A stretch of DNA of 16,750 nt, taken from contig CAYRFD010000019.1 in NCBI GenBank assembly GCA_964423475.1, positions 1 through 16,750 on the forward strand, read 5' to 3'. This stretch comes from JAUPVN01 sp964423475 (lineage in GTDB: Bacteria; Patescibacteriota; Saccharimonadia; Saccharimonadales; CAIOMD01). The notes under the pieces are model-generated. The model searched no databases, was not told where the DNA came from, and worked only from the letters and a program-made list of their open reading frames with translations. Both the position numbers and the translations under genes were made by a program. Below are positions 1 to 6,663 of this stretch, one piece after another (positions within the stretch are counted from its first letter, which is position 1; every line of letters begins with the position of its first letter).

Positions 1-120
1 AATAAGATTAATGCAGCTTATGCAACTATAGAAGCTCTTAAATCTTTAAAACCAAGTAGTGAATGGGTAGTACAGCCAGAAAAGGCTAACAATAAAAAAG
101 TTAGCAAAGAAAGTAAGTAG
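1..120 (+). CDS. rpsE: 30S ribosomal protein uS5, C-terminal fragment
   Basis: This is the last 39 codons and TAG stop of a gene that begins before the window. The frame opens at base 1 and reads NKINAAYATIEALKSL, which resembles the end of bacterial uS5, where an Asn followed by an Ala-rich stretch leads into a 'T(I/M)xGLxSL' helix. The last residues (KANNKKVSKESK) are a short basic tail. uS5 lies in the 30S body near the mRNA entry and decoding region. Its position just before rplO is the expected spc-operon order, except that rpmD, normally between them, is missing: only 9 bases separate the two genes. The call rests on the short C-terminus plus context, so it is good but not certain. Confidence 0.85.
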   Translation, partial: NKINAAYATIEALKSLKPSSEWVVQPEKANNKKVSKESK

Positions 121-129
121 GTAAATATA

Positions 130-600
130 ATGCACTATCATCAACTACAAGTTACAAAAAAGCAATCAAAAAAAAGAGTTGGCCGTGGTATTTCGGCGGG
201 CCAAGGTAAAACAGCAGGCCGAGGCACAAAGGGCCAAAATGCAAGAACTGGCGGTAAAAGACGCCCAGGGTTTGAAGGTGGCCAAACACCACTTATGATT
301 CGCTTGCCCAAATTACGTGGTTTTACTAGCCACGCCCCTAAAACAGAATCTGTTTATACTGGCCAATTAGAAAAACTAGGTAAAAAAGTTACTAATAAAA
401 CTGTTTTTGAGGCTGGGTTAGTTTCTAGCCCATATGTTAACGTAAAAGTTATAGTTAACGGTGATATTACCAAACCTGTAGAAGTTATTTTACAAAACGC
501 TTCTGCATCTGCAGAAAAGGCAATTAGTAAAGCGGGCGGTAGTTTTACTAAGGTTGATAGACAACCTCGTCCAGCAAGCACCAAAAAAGAATCAAAATAG
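130..600 (+). CDS. rplO: 50S ribosomal protein uL15
   Basis: uL15 is a late-assembly protein of the large subunit that binds 23S rRNA. The 156-residue product has the family N-terminus: a basic stretch with VGRGISAGQGKTAGRGTKGQ (residues 17-36), then GGKRRPGFEGGQTPL and the RLPKLRGF motif near residue 60. The globular C-terminal half (about 75-140) ends in a Lys/Ser-rich tail (residues 142-156). Length is slightly above the usual 145 or so because of this tail. The ATG at 130 has an AGGT at 119-122, overlapping the rpsE stop, as a weak ribosome binding site. It follows rpsE after 9 bases, so the two are co-transcribed. secY normally comes next but here lies 4.1 kb away. Confidence 0.97.
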   Translation: MHYHQLQVTKKQSKKRVGRGISAGQGKTAGRGTKGQNARTGGKRRPGFEGGQTPLMIRLPKLRGFTSHAPKTESVYTGQLEKLGKKVTNKTVFEAGLVSSPYVNVKVIVNGDITKPVEVILQNASASAEKAISKAGGSFTKVDRQPRPASTKKESK

Positions 601-652
601 TAGCATATAATTTGTTTTATATTATCTATTTTTATGATTGTATTTGTTGAGG

Positions 653-658
653 TATAAT
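653..658 (+). promoter_or_regulatory. -10 box for the DUF1232-like gene, leaderless geometry
   Basis: A consensus TATAAT (context GAGGTATAAT) ends exactly 6 bases before the ATG at 665. With a standard -12 to -7 placement, the A of ATG would be the first transcribed base. A candidate -35 (TTTATG, 631-636, 16-base spacer) is poor. Seen: the hexamer and its distance. Inferred: promoter activity and leaderless transcription. Confidence 0.6.
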
Positions 659-664
659 TATCTT

Positions 665-967
665 ATGATAGATACATATCAAAAAACTACTCGGGTTGGC
701 TTTATAAGAGCTTGCCTTAGATACATAGAAGATCCAAACCGTAGTTTAATATCAAGAATATTTTTAGCCTTAACGCCATTATTAATCTTTTGGATTATAT
801 TGCCATTAGATTTAATACCAGAAATTATCTTAGGCCCTATAGGTTTAGCAGATGACGGTGCAATTATTATTGCATTATTTTTGCTTTTTAGGTTGGCAGT
901 AAGCTTTTATAGTGAAAAACGCTATATAAAACCTACACGTAAGCCACTCCCCAACACAACAAAATAA
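665..967 (+). CDS. DUF1232 (YkvA-like) small membrane protein
   Basis: From the ATG at 665 this is a 100-residue protein. Its core resembles the DUF1232/YkvA family: a hydrophobic helix (about residues 31-45, ALTPLLIFWIILP) runs into LDLIPEIILGPIGLADDG, matching the family's characteristic 'PxDLIPD...G..DD' signature, and a second hydrophobic helix (about 65-82) follows. The tail is basic (KRYIKPTRKPLP), suggesting a cytoplasmic C-terminus. Molecular function is unknown for the family. A TTG at 638 would add nine residues in frame, but a TATAAT lies inside that extension, so I prefer the ATG. The gene starts the non-ribosomal block between rplO and secY and appears to be its own transcription unit. 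Confidence 0.8.
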   Translation: MIDTYQKTTRVGFIRACLRYIEDPNRSLISRIFLALTPLLIFWIILPLDLIPEIILGPIGLADDGAIIIALFLLFRLAVSFYSEKRYIKPTRKPLPNTTK

Positions 968-1014
968 TATTACACAATATACGGCAATATTTTTTAAAGC
1001 ATTATAATTTATTG

Positions 1015-1043
1015 TTGCTTAATATAAGCTTACAATATATAGT
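1015..1043 (+). promoter_or_regulatory. Probable sigma-70-type promoter of the 623-residue membrane protein
   Basis: TTGCTT (1015-1020) and TATAGT (1038-1043) are separated by 17 bases, the optimal spacing. Transcription would begin near 1050, leaving a leader of about 23 bases before the ATG at 1073. That leader is almost pure A/T and shows no Shine-Dalgarno sequence. Confidence 0.5.
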
Positions 1044-1072
1044 GTTATTATTAGCATAAAAATAATTATAAA

Positions 1073-2944
1073 ATGAATAACGATAAAGAAACAAAAGATG
1101 ATGATTTTCTGTATGAGCTAGACATTGATCATATAGATCAAGCTCAAGTTATTAAGCCTAGTATTGTCTCACCAGAAAATAATAACGCCCAACCTCAACC
1201 AGAAACAACGTATTCTCAATTAAATCAACAAAATATTCAAACAAATGAACAAGTCAAACAACCTATACAAAGTACATCAACTGCTAGTCCTATAAATATA
1301 GATAAGGAATATACTCAAGCTGCTACGGCAATTGTAAACAAAGATTTATTATCTAATAACACACAAATTATGCCTCAGCAGGTTCAAACAGCACCCACAA
1401 TGGCAAACAATGGTTTGTATAGTTCGGATCCACAAACCGTAAATACTGATATAGCCAGAGATCCTCAACTCCAACCAAATATTTATACAGCAAATCATAA
1501 CCAAAGTGTAAACACACAACAGTTTATTAACAAACCTATTTACGGTGGAATAATTAATCCAAGCCAGACAAGCGATAATATTACAATTAAACCACCTATT
1601 AAAAAAAGACCTTTTTATAAAAATAAAAAGATAATATTAATTATTGCTGGTTCTATTTTGGTTTTATTGATTATTTTAGGGGCAATATTTGGGTTGTATC
1701 TTCCTAATACACCAAATAATGTTTGGAATACTGGTCTAAACCGCACCGGTATACAAACTGCTGCCGTAATAGAAGCCTTATCTGACCCAAAGGTATCAGA
1801 AACACTTAAGAAAAGTAAAATAGAAGCAGGCGGTACTGTAAACTATGGTGAACAAAACTATAGCGTTAGTTCAAATGTTTCTATAGATGCATCAAAAAGC
1901 GATACTACCGCTCAAATAAAAGCTTCATCGGGCTCGGCAGAAGATCTTGTAGTAGATGTTGCACTAAAAACTTATTTACCAGAAGCTGCTTTATTACCTA
2001 ACCTATACTTAAAATTAGGGCTTAACAATACAAGTATATTATCGTCGTTTGGTATCCCAGAAAAATATAATAATGTTTGGATTTCAGCAGAGCAGGATAT
2101 TATGAACGAATTAGCTAAATCCTATAATGTTGAGCAAAACGATTCAAACAACGTAACTAAAGAAGACATTATTAGCGTTGTTAATGATTTTAATAGTGTA
2201 TCTCAGCAGTATGTTTTTACATCTAATCCACAATATTCAATTATTAACAAAAAATCATATATAGGAAGCGAAGATATTAATGGAGTAAAGACAAATCATT
2301 ATAAGGCTGGTGTAAATAAAGATAATGCTAAACAATATTGCTACGCTGTGTTTGACAAATTAATGAATAATGCAACCTATAAAAAATATGTATTATCTGG
2401 TGATACAAATATAGATGCGCGTAAACAAGAAAATAATAAAGAATGCGATAGACTAATTAATGATATACCTGATAATTTTGAATTTGATATTTGGATAAAT
2501 AAATCTATTAAAATAATTCAACAAATAAGGATTTACGAAGATCTATCTAAACAAGCAGAAGAAGCTAAAAAAAGAAAAACAGAATGTTTACAAACTTTTG
2601 ATGCGTATAATGGTTCTTCTTGTGATTATGCAGATGATCTTGTTGAAAAAGGCCAAAAATATACCGAATTTGGGCAAATCATTAAGAGTAAAAAAGAACT
2701 TTCATTATATACTTCTGATGTTTCAGATACAGATAAGAATAAGTCTAATATTCGTGCAGAAATTTATGTTAATTCAGAAACGTACGAGCTTAATGGTAAA
2801 ATTACTGCAAAAGCAGATAACCCCGACAATAAAATAAACGTAGATTTAACATTTAAAATGCTTCCTTACCAAGGAGAAATAGATACTACAAAGCCAAAGG
2901 ACGCCGTGCCAATACAACAAGTTTTAGAAGAATCTAATTTATAA
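1073..2944 (+). CDS. Single-pass membrane protein with long Gln/Asn-rich N-terminal region, function unknown
   Basis: I do not recognise a family. The 623-residue product has three parts. Residues 1-180 are low-complexity and probably disordered: acidic at the start, then rich in Gln, Asn, Thr, Ser and Pro. A basic patch (KKRPFYKNKK, 177-186) precedes one strong transmembrane helix (about 187-209), so the positive-inside rule puts the N-terminal part in the cytoplasm and residues 210-623 outside. The outer part has no long hydrophobic run and holds only four cysteines (423, 458, 505, 517), an even number compatible with two disulfides. Residues 480-505 are charged and helical. There is no cleavable signal peptide and no cell-wall sorting motif. 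Proteins of this layout (disordered head, one helix, unique ectodomain) suit CPR surface proteins. It is followed by a convergent gene 30 bases away. Confidence 0.75.
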   Translation: MNNDKETKDDDFLYELDIDHIDQAQVIKPSIVSPENNNAQPQPETTYSQLNQQNIQTNEQVKQPIQSTSTASPINIDKEYTQAATAIVNKDLLSNNTQIMPQQVQTAPTMANNGLYSSDPQTVNTDIARDPQLQPNIYTANHNQSVNTQQFINKPIYGGIINPSQTSDNITIKPPIKKRPFYKNKKIILIIAGSILVLLIILGAIFGLYLPNTPNNVWNTGLNRTGIQTAAVIEALSDPKVSETLKKSKIEAGGTVNYGEQNYSVSSNVSIDASKSDTTAQIKASSGSAEDLVVDVALKTYLPEAALLPNLYLKLGLNNTSILSSFGIPEKYNNVWISAEQDIMNELAKSYNVEQNDSNNVTKEDIISVVNDFNSVSQQYVFTSNPQYSIINKKSYIGSEDINGVKTNHYKAGVNKDNAKQYCYAVFDKLMNNATYKKYVLSGDTNIDARKQENNKECDRLINDIPDNFEFDIWINKSIKIIQQIRIYEDLSKQAEEAKKRKTECLQTFDAYNGSSCDYADDLVEKGQKYTEFGQIIKSKKELSLYTSDVSDTDKNKSNIRAEIYVNSETYELNGKITAKADNPDNKINVDLTFKMLPYQGEIDTTKPKDAVPIQQVLEESNL

Positions 2945-2974
2945 GTTAGTATAAATATATTGTGTAATTAATTG

Positions 2975-4504
2975 CTAATCAAAAATATCTTCACCAAAGT
3001 GTTTTTGTAAGCGCAGTTTTATGCTTCTGTTATGCCGCCCTAGCTTTTTAGATAAAGCAGAAATAGTAGCCCCATCACTAAATAGCTTTACAAGTTTTTT
3101 ATCATCATTTTTACTCCATGGTTTATACGCATTTGGGTATTCTATGCGCATTTTAGATAGTTTATCTATCCACGGAGTTTTTGTGCTATTGGTAACCGCA
3201 GTTATTTTAGAAAGTTTTATAGTATCTTCATATTTTTTAAATAGTTCTTGACATATTTTTTGAGCAGATACACTTTTGTTTCTAAGGCTTGTGTCTATTT
3301 CTTTTGCAGCAGGGCTTACCATAAGTGATATTTTGTTAAAACCTTCTAATTTTAAACTGGAAAGATTTTTAACTCTAGAAAGAGCTACGTACCCCATTCC
3401 TTCTACAAAAGCATTTTTTAAATCTATTTGAGCAGCATCTAAGGTCATCCCTTGGCTTTTGTGAACGGTAATTGCCCAAGCAAGCCTGAGTGGTATTTGT
3501 CTTGCCGTTGCCCTAATTTTATCTCCGTCTACTAACTCCCAAGACTCTGGCGATACCACTATAACACGATTATTATTAAGTCTGACAATTGGATAATCTG
3601 TGTCTTTTTCAAACGATTCTACAATGCCTAAGCTACCGTTAACGAAACGTTTTTCTGGGCTGTTTTTTATGCACATAACATGCGCACCAATCTTAAGATC
3701 TAGTTGCTCGGGCGCTAAGCATGATCTAAGTAGTTGCTCTACGTACTTTTTTGATCCGGTGTATTGCATGCTATAAGACATTACGGGAGATTTTACTGTA
3801 GCAAGTTGTATTGTGTTAATTGTGTCTACATCTGCATTGGTTGTTAGCAATTTAGTAACTGCGCTAAAAGGCGTAAAGATTGCATTTTTTCTTTCGTTAA
3901 GCAAATTAATTTGACGCATACTGAGTTTTCCTGCTCGAATACCGTTTAGGATGTCTTCGTATTTTTGGTCTTCTTTTTGTCTATATTGTTGTTCTAGATA
4001 GCAAACCGTAAAAAAGTCATCTAACCATATGGTAGATCCTGTAATAAAACCACCCTGTTTAGAATCATTTCTGTTAACGGGTGGTAATTGAAAAAAATCA
4101 CCAGATAGTATTACCTGAATACCACCAAATGGAGTAGCATTATTCTTTATAACTTGGCAAACTTTATTAATTAAATCTAATCTATAATCATGAAGCATGC
4201 TAATTTCATCAATTATTAATACATCTGTATTATTTATTATGTCTTGGCGGCTTTTACTAAATGATTCAATATGATGCTTGGTTAAATCCTCGTGAACCCC
4301 AATGCCAGACCAAGAATGTATTGTGTTCCCGCTTAAGTGAGTTGCTGCTAAACCGGTTGTTGCGGTTACAGCTACTGTTTTGCCTTTTGATTTTGCAGTA
4401 TTTATGAATTTTTGCAAAGTATATGTTTTACCGGTACCAGCCGCTCCAGTTAATAACACCGACTTCCCATCATCCATAATTGTAAGCGCTTGTTGTTGTG
4501 TCAT
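2975..4504 (-). CDS. Pif1-like superfamily 1B DNA helicase with C-terminal Myb/HTH-like domain
   Basis: The product (509 residues) is an ATP-dependent helicase of the Pif1/RecD group, which acts 5' to 3' on DNA in replication and repair. Visible motifs: Walker A GAAGTGKT (20-27); motif Ia with TATTGLAATHLSG (47-59); Walker B VLIIDEISML (95-104); motif III VILSGDFFQLPPV (131-143), with the GDxxQLPP hallmark of the family; motif V/VI region TVHKSQGMTLD (346-356) and GYVALSRVK (371-379). After the helicase core comes a linker and, at about 461-503, PWSKNDDKKLVKLFSDGATI then a R(H/N)RSIKLRL helix, resembling a Myb/SANT or HTH DNA-binding unit. The start codon overlaps the stop of an upstream small membrane protein (ATGA), and no Shine-Dalgarno is evident, so translation is probably coupled. 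It lies on the opposite strand to the ribosomal genes. Confidence 0.9.
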   Translation of the reverse strand: MTQQQALTIMDDGKSVLLTGAAGTGKTYTLQKFINTAKSKGKTVAVTATTGLAATHLSGNTIHSWSGIGVHEDLTKHHIESFSKSRQDIINNTDVLIIDEISMLHDYRLDLINKVCQVIKNNATPFGGIQVILSGDFFQLPPVNRNDSKQGGFITGSTIWLDDFFTVCYLEQQYRQKEDQKYEDILNGIRAGKLSMRQINLLNERKNAIFTPFSAVTKLLTTNADVDTINTIQLATVKSPVMSYSMQYTGSKKYVEQLLRSCLAPEQLDLKIGAHVMCIKNSPEKRFVNGSLGIVESFEKDTDYPIVRLNNNRVIVVSPESWELVDGDKIRATARQIPLRLAWAITVHKSQGMTLDAAQIDLKNAFVEGMGYVALSRVKNLSSLKLEGFNKISLMVSPAAKEIDTSLRNKSVSAQKICQELFKKYEDTIKLSKITAVTNSTKTPWIDKLSKMRIEYPNAYKPWSKNDDKKLVKLFSDGATISALSKKLGRHNRSIKLRLQKHFGEDIFD

Positions 4505-4677
4505 GATTCTAGGGTTTGGGCAAGATAGTAGCCAGCAAAAAGCCCAACAAATGAGCCTAGTACTCCACCAATAATGCTAATAAAACTCAACATGCCTACA
4601 TTAAAAAGTAATACTGGTAAATACGATCCTATAATGCTACCAGCAAAAATACCTATGTATATATACAACTTAACCAT
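4501..4677 (-). CDS. Small two-helix glycine-rich membrane protein (58 residues)
   Basis: Reading the minus strand from the ATG at 4677 gives a complete 58-codon frame ending in TGA at 4501-4503. The product has a short basic start (MVKLYIY), a first hydrophobic helix (about residues 5-28, with GIFAGSIIG) and a second (about 31-53) with the glycine-spaced run IIGGVLGSFVGLFAGYY. Small-residue spacing of this kind favours tight helix packing, so it may oligomerise. No family is recognised with certainty; glycine-zipper membrane proteins of similar length are frequent in CPR genomes. Its stop overlaps the helicase start by four bases, so the two form one operon. A TATACT box 8 bases upstream supports this start. 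It is short, so expression is an inference. Confidence 0.65.
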   Translation of the reverse strand: MVKLYIYIGIFAGSIIGSYLPVLLFNVGMLSFISIIGGVLGSFVGLFAGYYLAQTLES

Positions 4678-4685
4678 TATAAGTA

Positions 4686-4691
4686 AGTATA
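4686..4691 (-). promoter_or_regulatory. -10 box for the small membrane protein/helicase pair
   Basis: On the minus strand TATACT ends 8 bases before the ATG at 4677, so transcription would start at or within about two bases of the start codon. No good -35 is visible. It lies about 20 bases from the divergent secY -10 box, so the two promoters share this short intergenic space. Confidence 0.45.
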
Positions 4692-4709
4692 CATTAATTA
4701 TGTTTTATG

Positions 4710-4718
4710 TGTTACAAT
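4710..4718 (+). promoter_or_regulatory. Extended -10 promoter of secY
   Basis: TGTTACAAT is an extended -10 element (TG, one base, then TACAAT at 4713-4718). Transcription would start near 4725, giving a leader of about 40 bases that contains the GAGAGGG ribosome binding site (4744-4750). Unlike many promoters in this window, this unit has a normal leader. Confidence 0.5.
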
Positions 4719-4764
4719 ACTCTTTAATTAGTACAAAATAAACGAGAGGGTATTTAGCCAAACA

Positions 4765-6222
4765 ATGAACTGGAAAATTATAGCAAGATCGCTAAAGTCT
4801 CGAGACATGCAGAAACGAATATTTGCTGTTTTAGGTATAATTGTAATTTTTAGATTTTTGGCACAAATACCCATACCAATTGCAGAACCAGAACAGCTAA
4901 AACAGGTTATTGAAAATGCTTTGGCCCAAACAAATAGTTCACAGCTATTAGGTTTTTTAAATATTCTTAGTGGGGGTGCTTTAGCATCATTTAGTATTAT
5001 GATTGTTGGTCTTGGCCCTTACATTAATGCAAGCATAATAATGCAGTTATTAACAAAAGCTATTCCAAAAATGGAAGCTCTTAATAAAGAAGGCGAATAT
5101 GGGCGCAAAAAGATTCAACAATGGACTAGGTTATTAACTTTACCTTTAGCTATTGTGCAATCTATAGGAACAGTATTTTTAGTTGGTCAAACTGTATCTC
5201 AGGTAGGTGGATTAGGAGATTTAGTAGCTAACGCATCTCTAAGCCAATGGATACTTATGGTTGCAGTACTTACAGCAAGTTCTATGCTTTTAATGTTCTT
5301 GGGCGAAATAATTACCGAGCAAGGCATAGGAAACGGCATATCTTTAGTTATTACTGTTGGTATAGTTGCAAGTTTACCTGCAATATTATGGAATCTTATC
5401 TCATCTGTTATCCAAAAAGAGTCAAGCTTTTCTGTATTTGGTTTTGGTAATTTTCCTATTAACAGTCAGGCTCTGTGGGTAACTCTTGCTATAGCTGTTG
5501 TTACGGTTGTTGTTACTGTACTAGTAGTGTATTTAAACGAGGCGCAACGTAGAATTACCATTAATTATGCAAAAAGGTTACAAGGAAATAGGGTTTACGG
5601 AGGCATCACAACCACCCTGCCTTTAAGGTTAATTACAGCTGGAGTTATTCCAATTATTTTTGCTGGGGCGTTTTTAGCATTGCCAGAGTTTGTTGGGCGG
5701 CTTTTAGCCCAGAATGCAACAGGTACTATGCAAGCAATTGGCGAAAAGCTGGTTGTATGGTTTCAGATACCAACCTCTCAAAGCTTAACAGAAAACGGTA
5801 TTATTGGTTGGCTGTATCCTATTGTATATTTCTTGTTAGTATTTATGTTTACGTTCTTTTATACTTCTGTTGTATTTAATGCCAAAGAAATATCAGAAAA
5901 CCTACAAAAACAGGGTGGATTTATTAACGGTATAAGACCCGGTAAACCAACAGAAAAATATTTAATGAGTACAGTTAATAAATTAACTCTATTTGGAGCT
6001 TTATCACTGGGCGCTTTAGCGGTAATGCCAATTATTGGGCAAGCCCTACTTGGTACAGATCAGCTTGCAATTGGTGGTACAAGTATATTAATTTTGGTTG
6101 CTGTAGCGCTAGAAACATTAAGACAAATAGAATCAAGAGCCCTTATGGTAACTTACGACGATTACACTATAGATATATCTAGTTCAAGCAAAAAAATAAA
6201 GAAAAATGACAAAAACAAATAA
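4765..6222 (+). CDS. secY: Protein translocase channel subunit SecY
   Basis: SecY forms the protein-conducting pore of the Sec translocon in the cytoplasmic membrane. The 485-residue product has a cytoplasmic N-terminus, about ten hydrophobic helices, and family motifs: IPIPI at the end of the first helix, a SGGALASFSI plug region near residues 69-78, LGPYINASIIMQLL (about 87-100), GEIITEQGIGNGISL in the middle, then NYAKRLQGNRVYGG in the cytosolic loop followed by AGVIPIIFAGAFLALPEF. It is longer than the usual 430 or so, mostly through larger loops and a Lys-rich C-terminal tail. The ATG at 4765 has GAGAGGG 14 bases upstream, a rather long spacing. In most bacteria it follows rplO and precedes adk and map; here it has its own promoter and is followed by infA. 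Confidence 0.98.
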   Translation: MNWKIIARSLKSRDMQKRIFAVLGIIVIFRFLAQIPIPIAEPEQLKQVIENALAQTNSSQLLGFLNILSGGALASFSIMIVGLGPYINASIIMQLLTKAIPKMEALNKEGEYGRKKIQQWTRLLTLPLAIVQSIGTVFLVGQTVSQVGGLGDLVANASLSQWILMVAVLTASSMLLMFLGEIITEQGIGNGISLVITVGIVASLPAILWNLISSVIQKESSFSVFGFGNFPINSQALWVTLAIAVVTVVVTVLVVYLNEAQRRITINYAKRLQGNRVYGGITTTLPLRLITAGVIPIIFAGAFLALPEFVGRLLAQNATGTMQAIGEKLVVWFQIPTSQSLTENGIIGWLYPIVYFLLVFMFTFFYTSVVFNAKEISENLQKQGGFINGIRPGKPTEKYLMSTVNKLTLFGALSLGALAVMPIIGQALLGTDQLAIGGTSILILVAVALETLRQIESRALMVTYDDYTIDISSSSKKIKKNDKNK

Positions 6223-6228
6223 AAACCC

Positions 6229-6258
6229 TTTACAAATAGTGGATAAGTATAGTAGAAT
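6229..6258 (+). promoter_or_regulatory. Probable promoter before infA
   Basis: TTTACA (6229-6234) and TAGAAT (6253-6258) are 18 bases apart, in the space after secY. The predicted start near 6265 leaves a leader of about 12 bases with no Shine-Dalgarno sequence before the infA ATG. It may supplement read-through from secY and drive the infA-to-rpsI ribosomal gene run. Confidence 0.45.
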
Positions 6259-6276
6259 AAACAGTTGACGTAGCAT

Positions 6277-6495
6277 ATGGCAAGTACTAAAGAAGTTATA
6301 GAATTAACAGGGACAATAATCGAGGCACTTCCGGGTACCAAGTTTAAAGTCAAATTAGAAAACGACCATGTGATAGAAGCTACACTTTCTGGTAGAATGC
6401 GTAGAAATTGGATACGCCTTGTACCAGGAGACGGCGTCAAGGTTGAGATGAGCCCTTATGATCTAACTAAGGGAAGAATCACCTATCGCTTATAA
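6277..6495 (+). CDS. infA: Translation initiation factor IF-1
   Basis: IF-1 binds the A site of the 30S subunit during initiation. The product is 72 residues, the normal length, and is one OB-fold (S1-like) domain: [20 protein letters not shown] at 6-25, the conserved [18 protein letters not shown] segment, then [20 protein letters not shown] near the C-terminus. Family hallmarks are the SG(R/K)MR(R/K) loop and the '[10 protein letters not shown]' ending. It follows secY after 54 bases with a probable promoter between, and precedes rpmJ by 49 bases. No adk or map gene lies between secY and infA. The ATG start matches the family N-terminus (MAxKEVIEL type). Confidence 0.98.
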   Translation: MASTKEVIELTGTIIEALPGTKFKVKLENDHVIEATLSGRMRRNWIRLVPGDGVKVEMSPYDLTKGRITYRL

Positions 6496-6527
6496 TATTA
6501 ATTAACGCAGTGTGTCACCACAGCAAA

Positions 6528-6533
6528 AAGGAG
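6528..6533 (+). promoter_or_regulatory. Strong Shine-Dalgarno sequence of rpmJ
   Basis: AAGGAG, followed by TGA, is the best ribosome binding site in the window. It lies 11 bases before the ATG at 6545 but only 2 before the in-frame ATG at 6536, so it favours the later start, as does the family's [10 protein letters not shown] beginning. Confidence 0.7.
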
Positions 6534-6544
6534 TGATGATCCGC

Positions 6545-6661
6545 ATGAAAGTGCGTGCGAGTGTAAAGAAAATCAGCCCAGATGACATTTTGGTTCGCCG
6601 AAAAGGTCGTCTTTATGTTATTAATAAAAAAAAGCCAAAGCATAAACAGAGGCAAGGATAA
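6545..6661 (+). CDS. rpmJ: 50S ribosomal protein bL36, cysteine-free form
   Basis: A 38-residue frame too short for most ORF filters: it begins [10 protein letters not shown] and ends KPKHKQRQG, both diagnostic of bL36, which binds 23S rRNA in the large subunit. The zinc-ribbon form has Cys at the positions after KKI and near residue 27; here the stretch reads [12 protein letters not shown] and [11 protein letters not shown], with no cysteine at all. This is therefore a 'C-minus' bL36 that cannot bind zinc in the usual way. An ATG at 6536 would add MIR, but homology and ribosome-binding-site spacing favour 6545. Arginine codons here are mainly CGN, unlike the AGA/AGG preference of its neighbours. 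It sits between infA and rpsM, 2 bases before the latter, as in many bacteria. Confidence 0.95.
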   Translation: MKVRASVKKISPDDILVRRKGRLYVINKKKPKHKQRQG

Positions 6662-6663
6662 TT

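Noticed and set aside
606..611. TATAAT just after rplO
   Set aside because: No -35 and far from the next start; the box at 653-658 fits better. Such hexamers arise often in AT-rich gaps.
638..664. TTG start giving nine extra residues to the DUF1232-like protein
   Set aside because: A consensus TATAAT lies inside the extension and the family core does not need the extra residues; ATG at 665 is simpler.
2945..2974. Bidirectional terminator between the two convergent genes
   Set aside because: The 30-base gap is A/T-rich with only imperfect TTAG/CTAA pairing and no GC stem.
601..4764. Mobile element between rplO and secY
   Set aside because: No transposase, integrase, terminal inverted repeat or target duplication is visible; the Pif1-like helicase alone does not define a mobile element.
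6491..6496. TATAAT at the infA stop as an rpmJ promoter
   Set aside because: No -35-like sequence at 16-18 bases and the gene is within a tight operon; it may be chance, so it was not listed.
6536..6544. Upstream ATG for rpmJ (adds MIR)
   Set aside because: Only 2 bases from AAGGAG, too close for initiation, and bL36 proteins begin MKVRASVKK.
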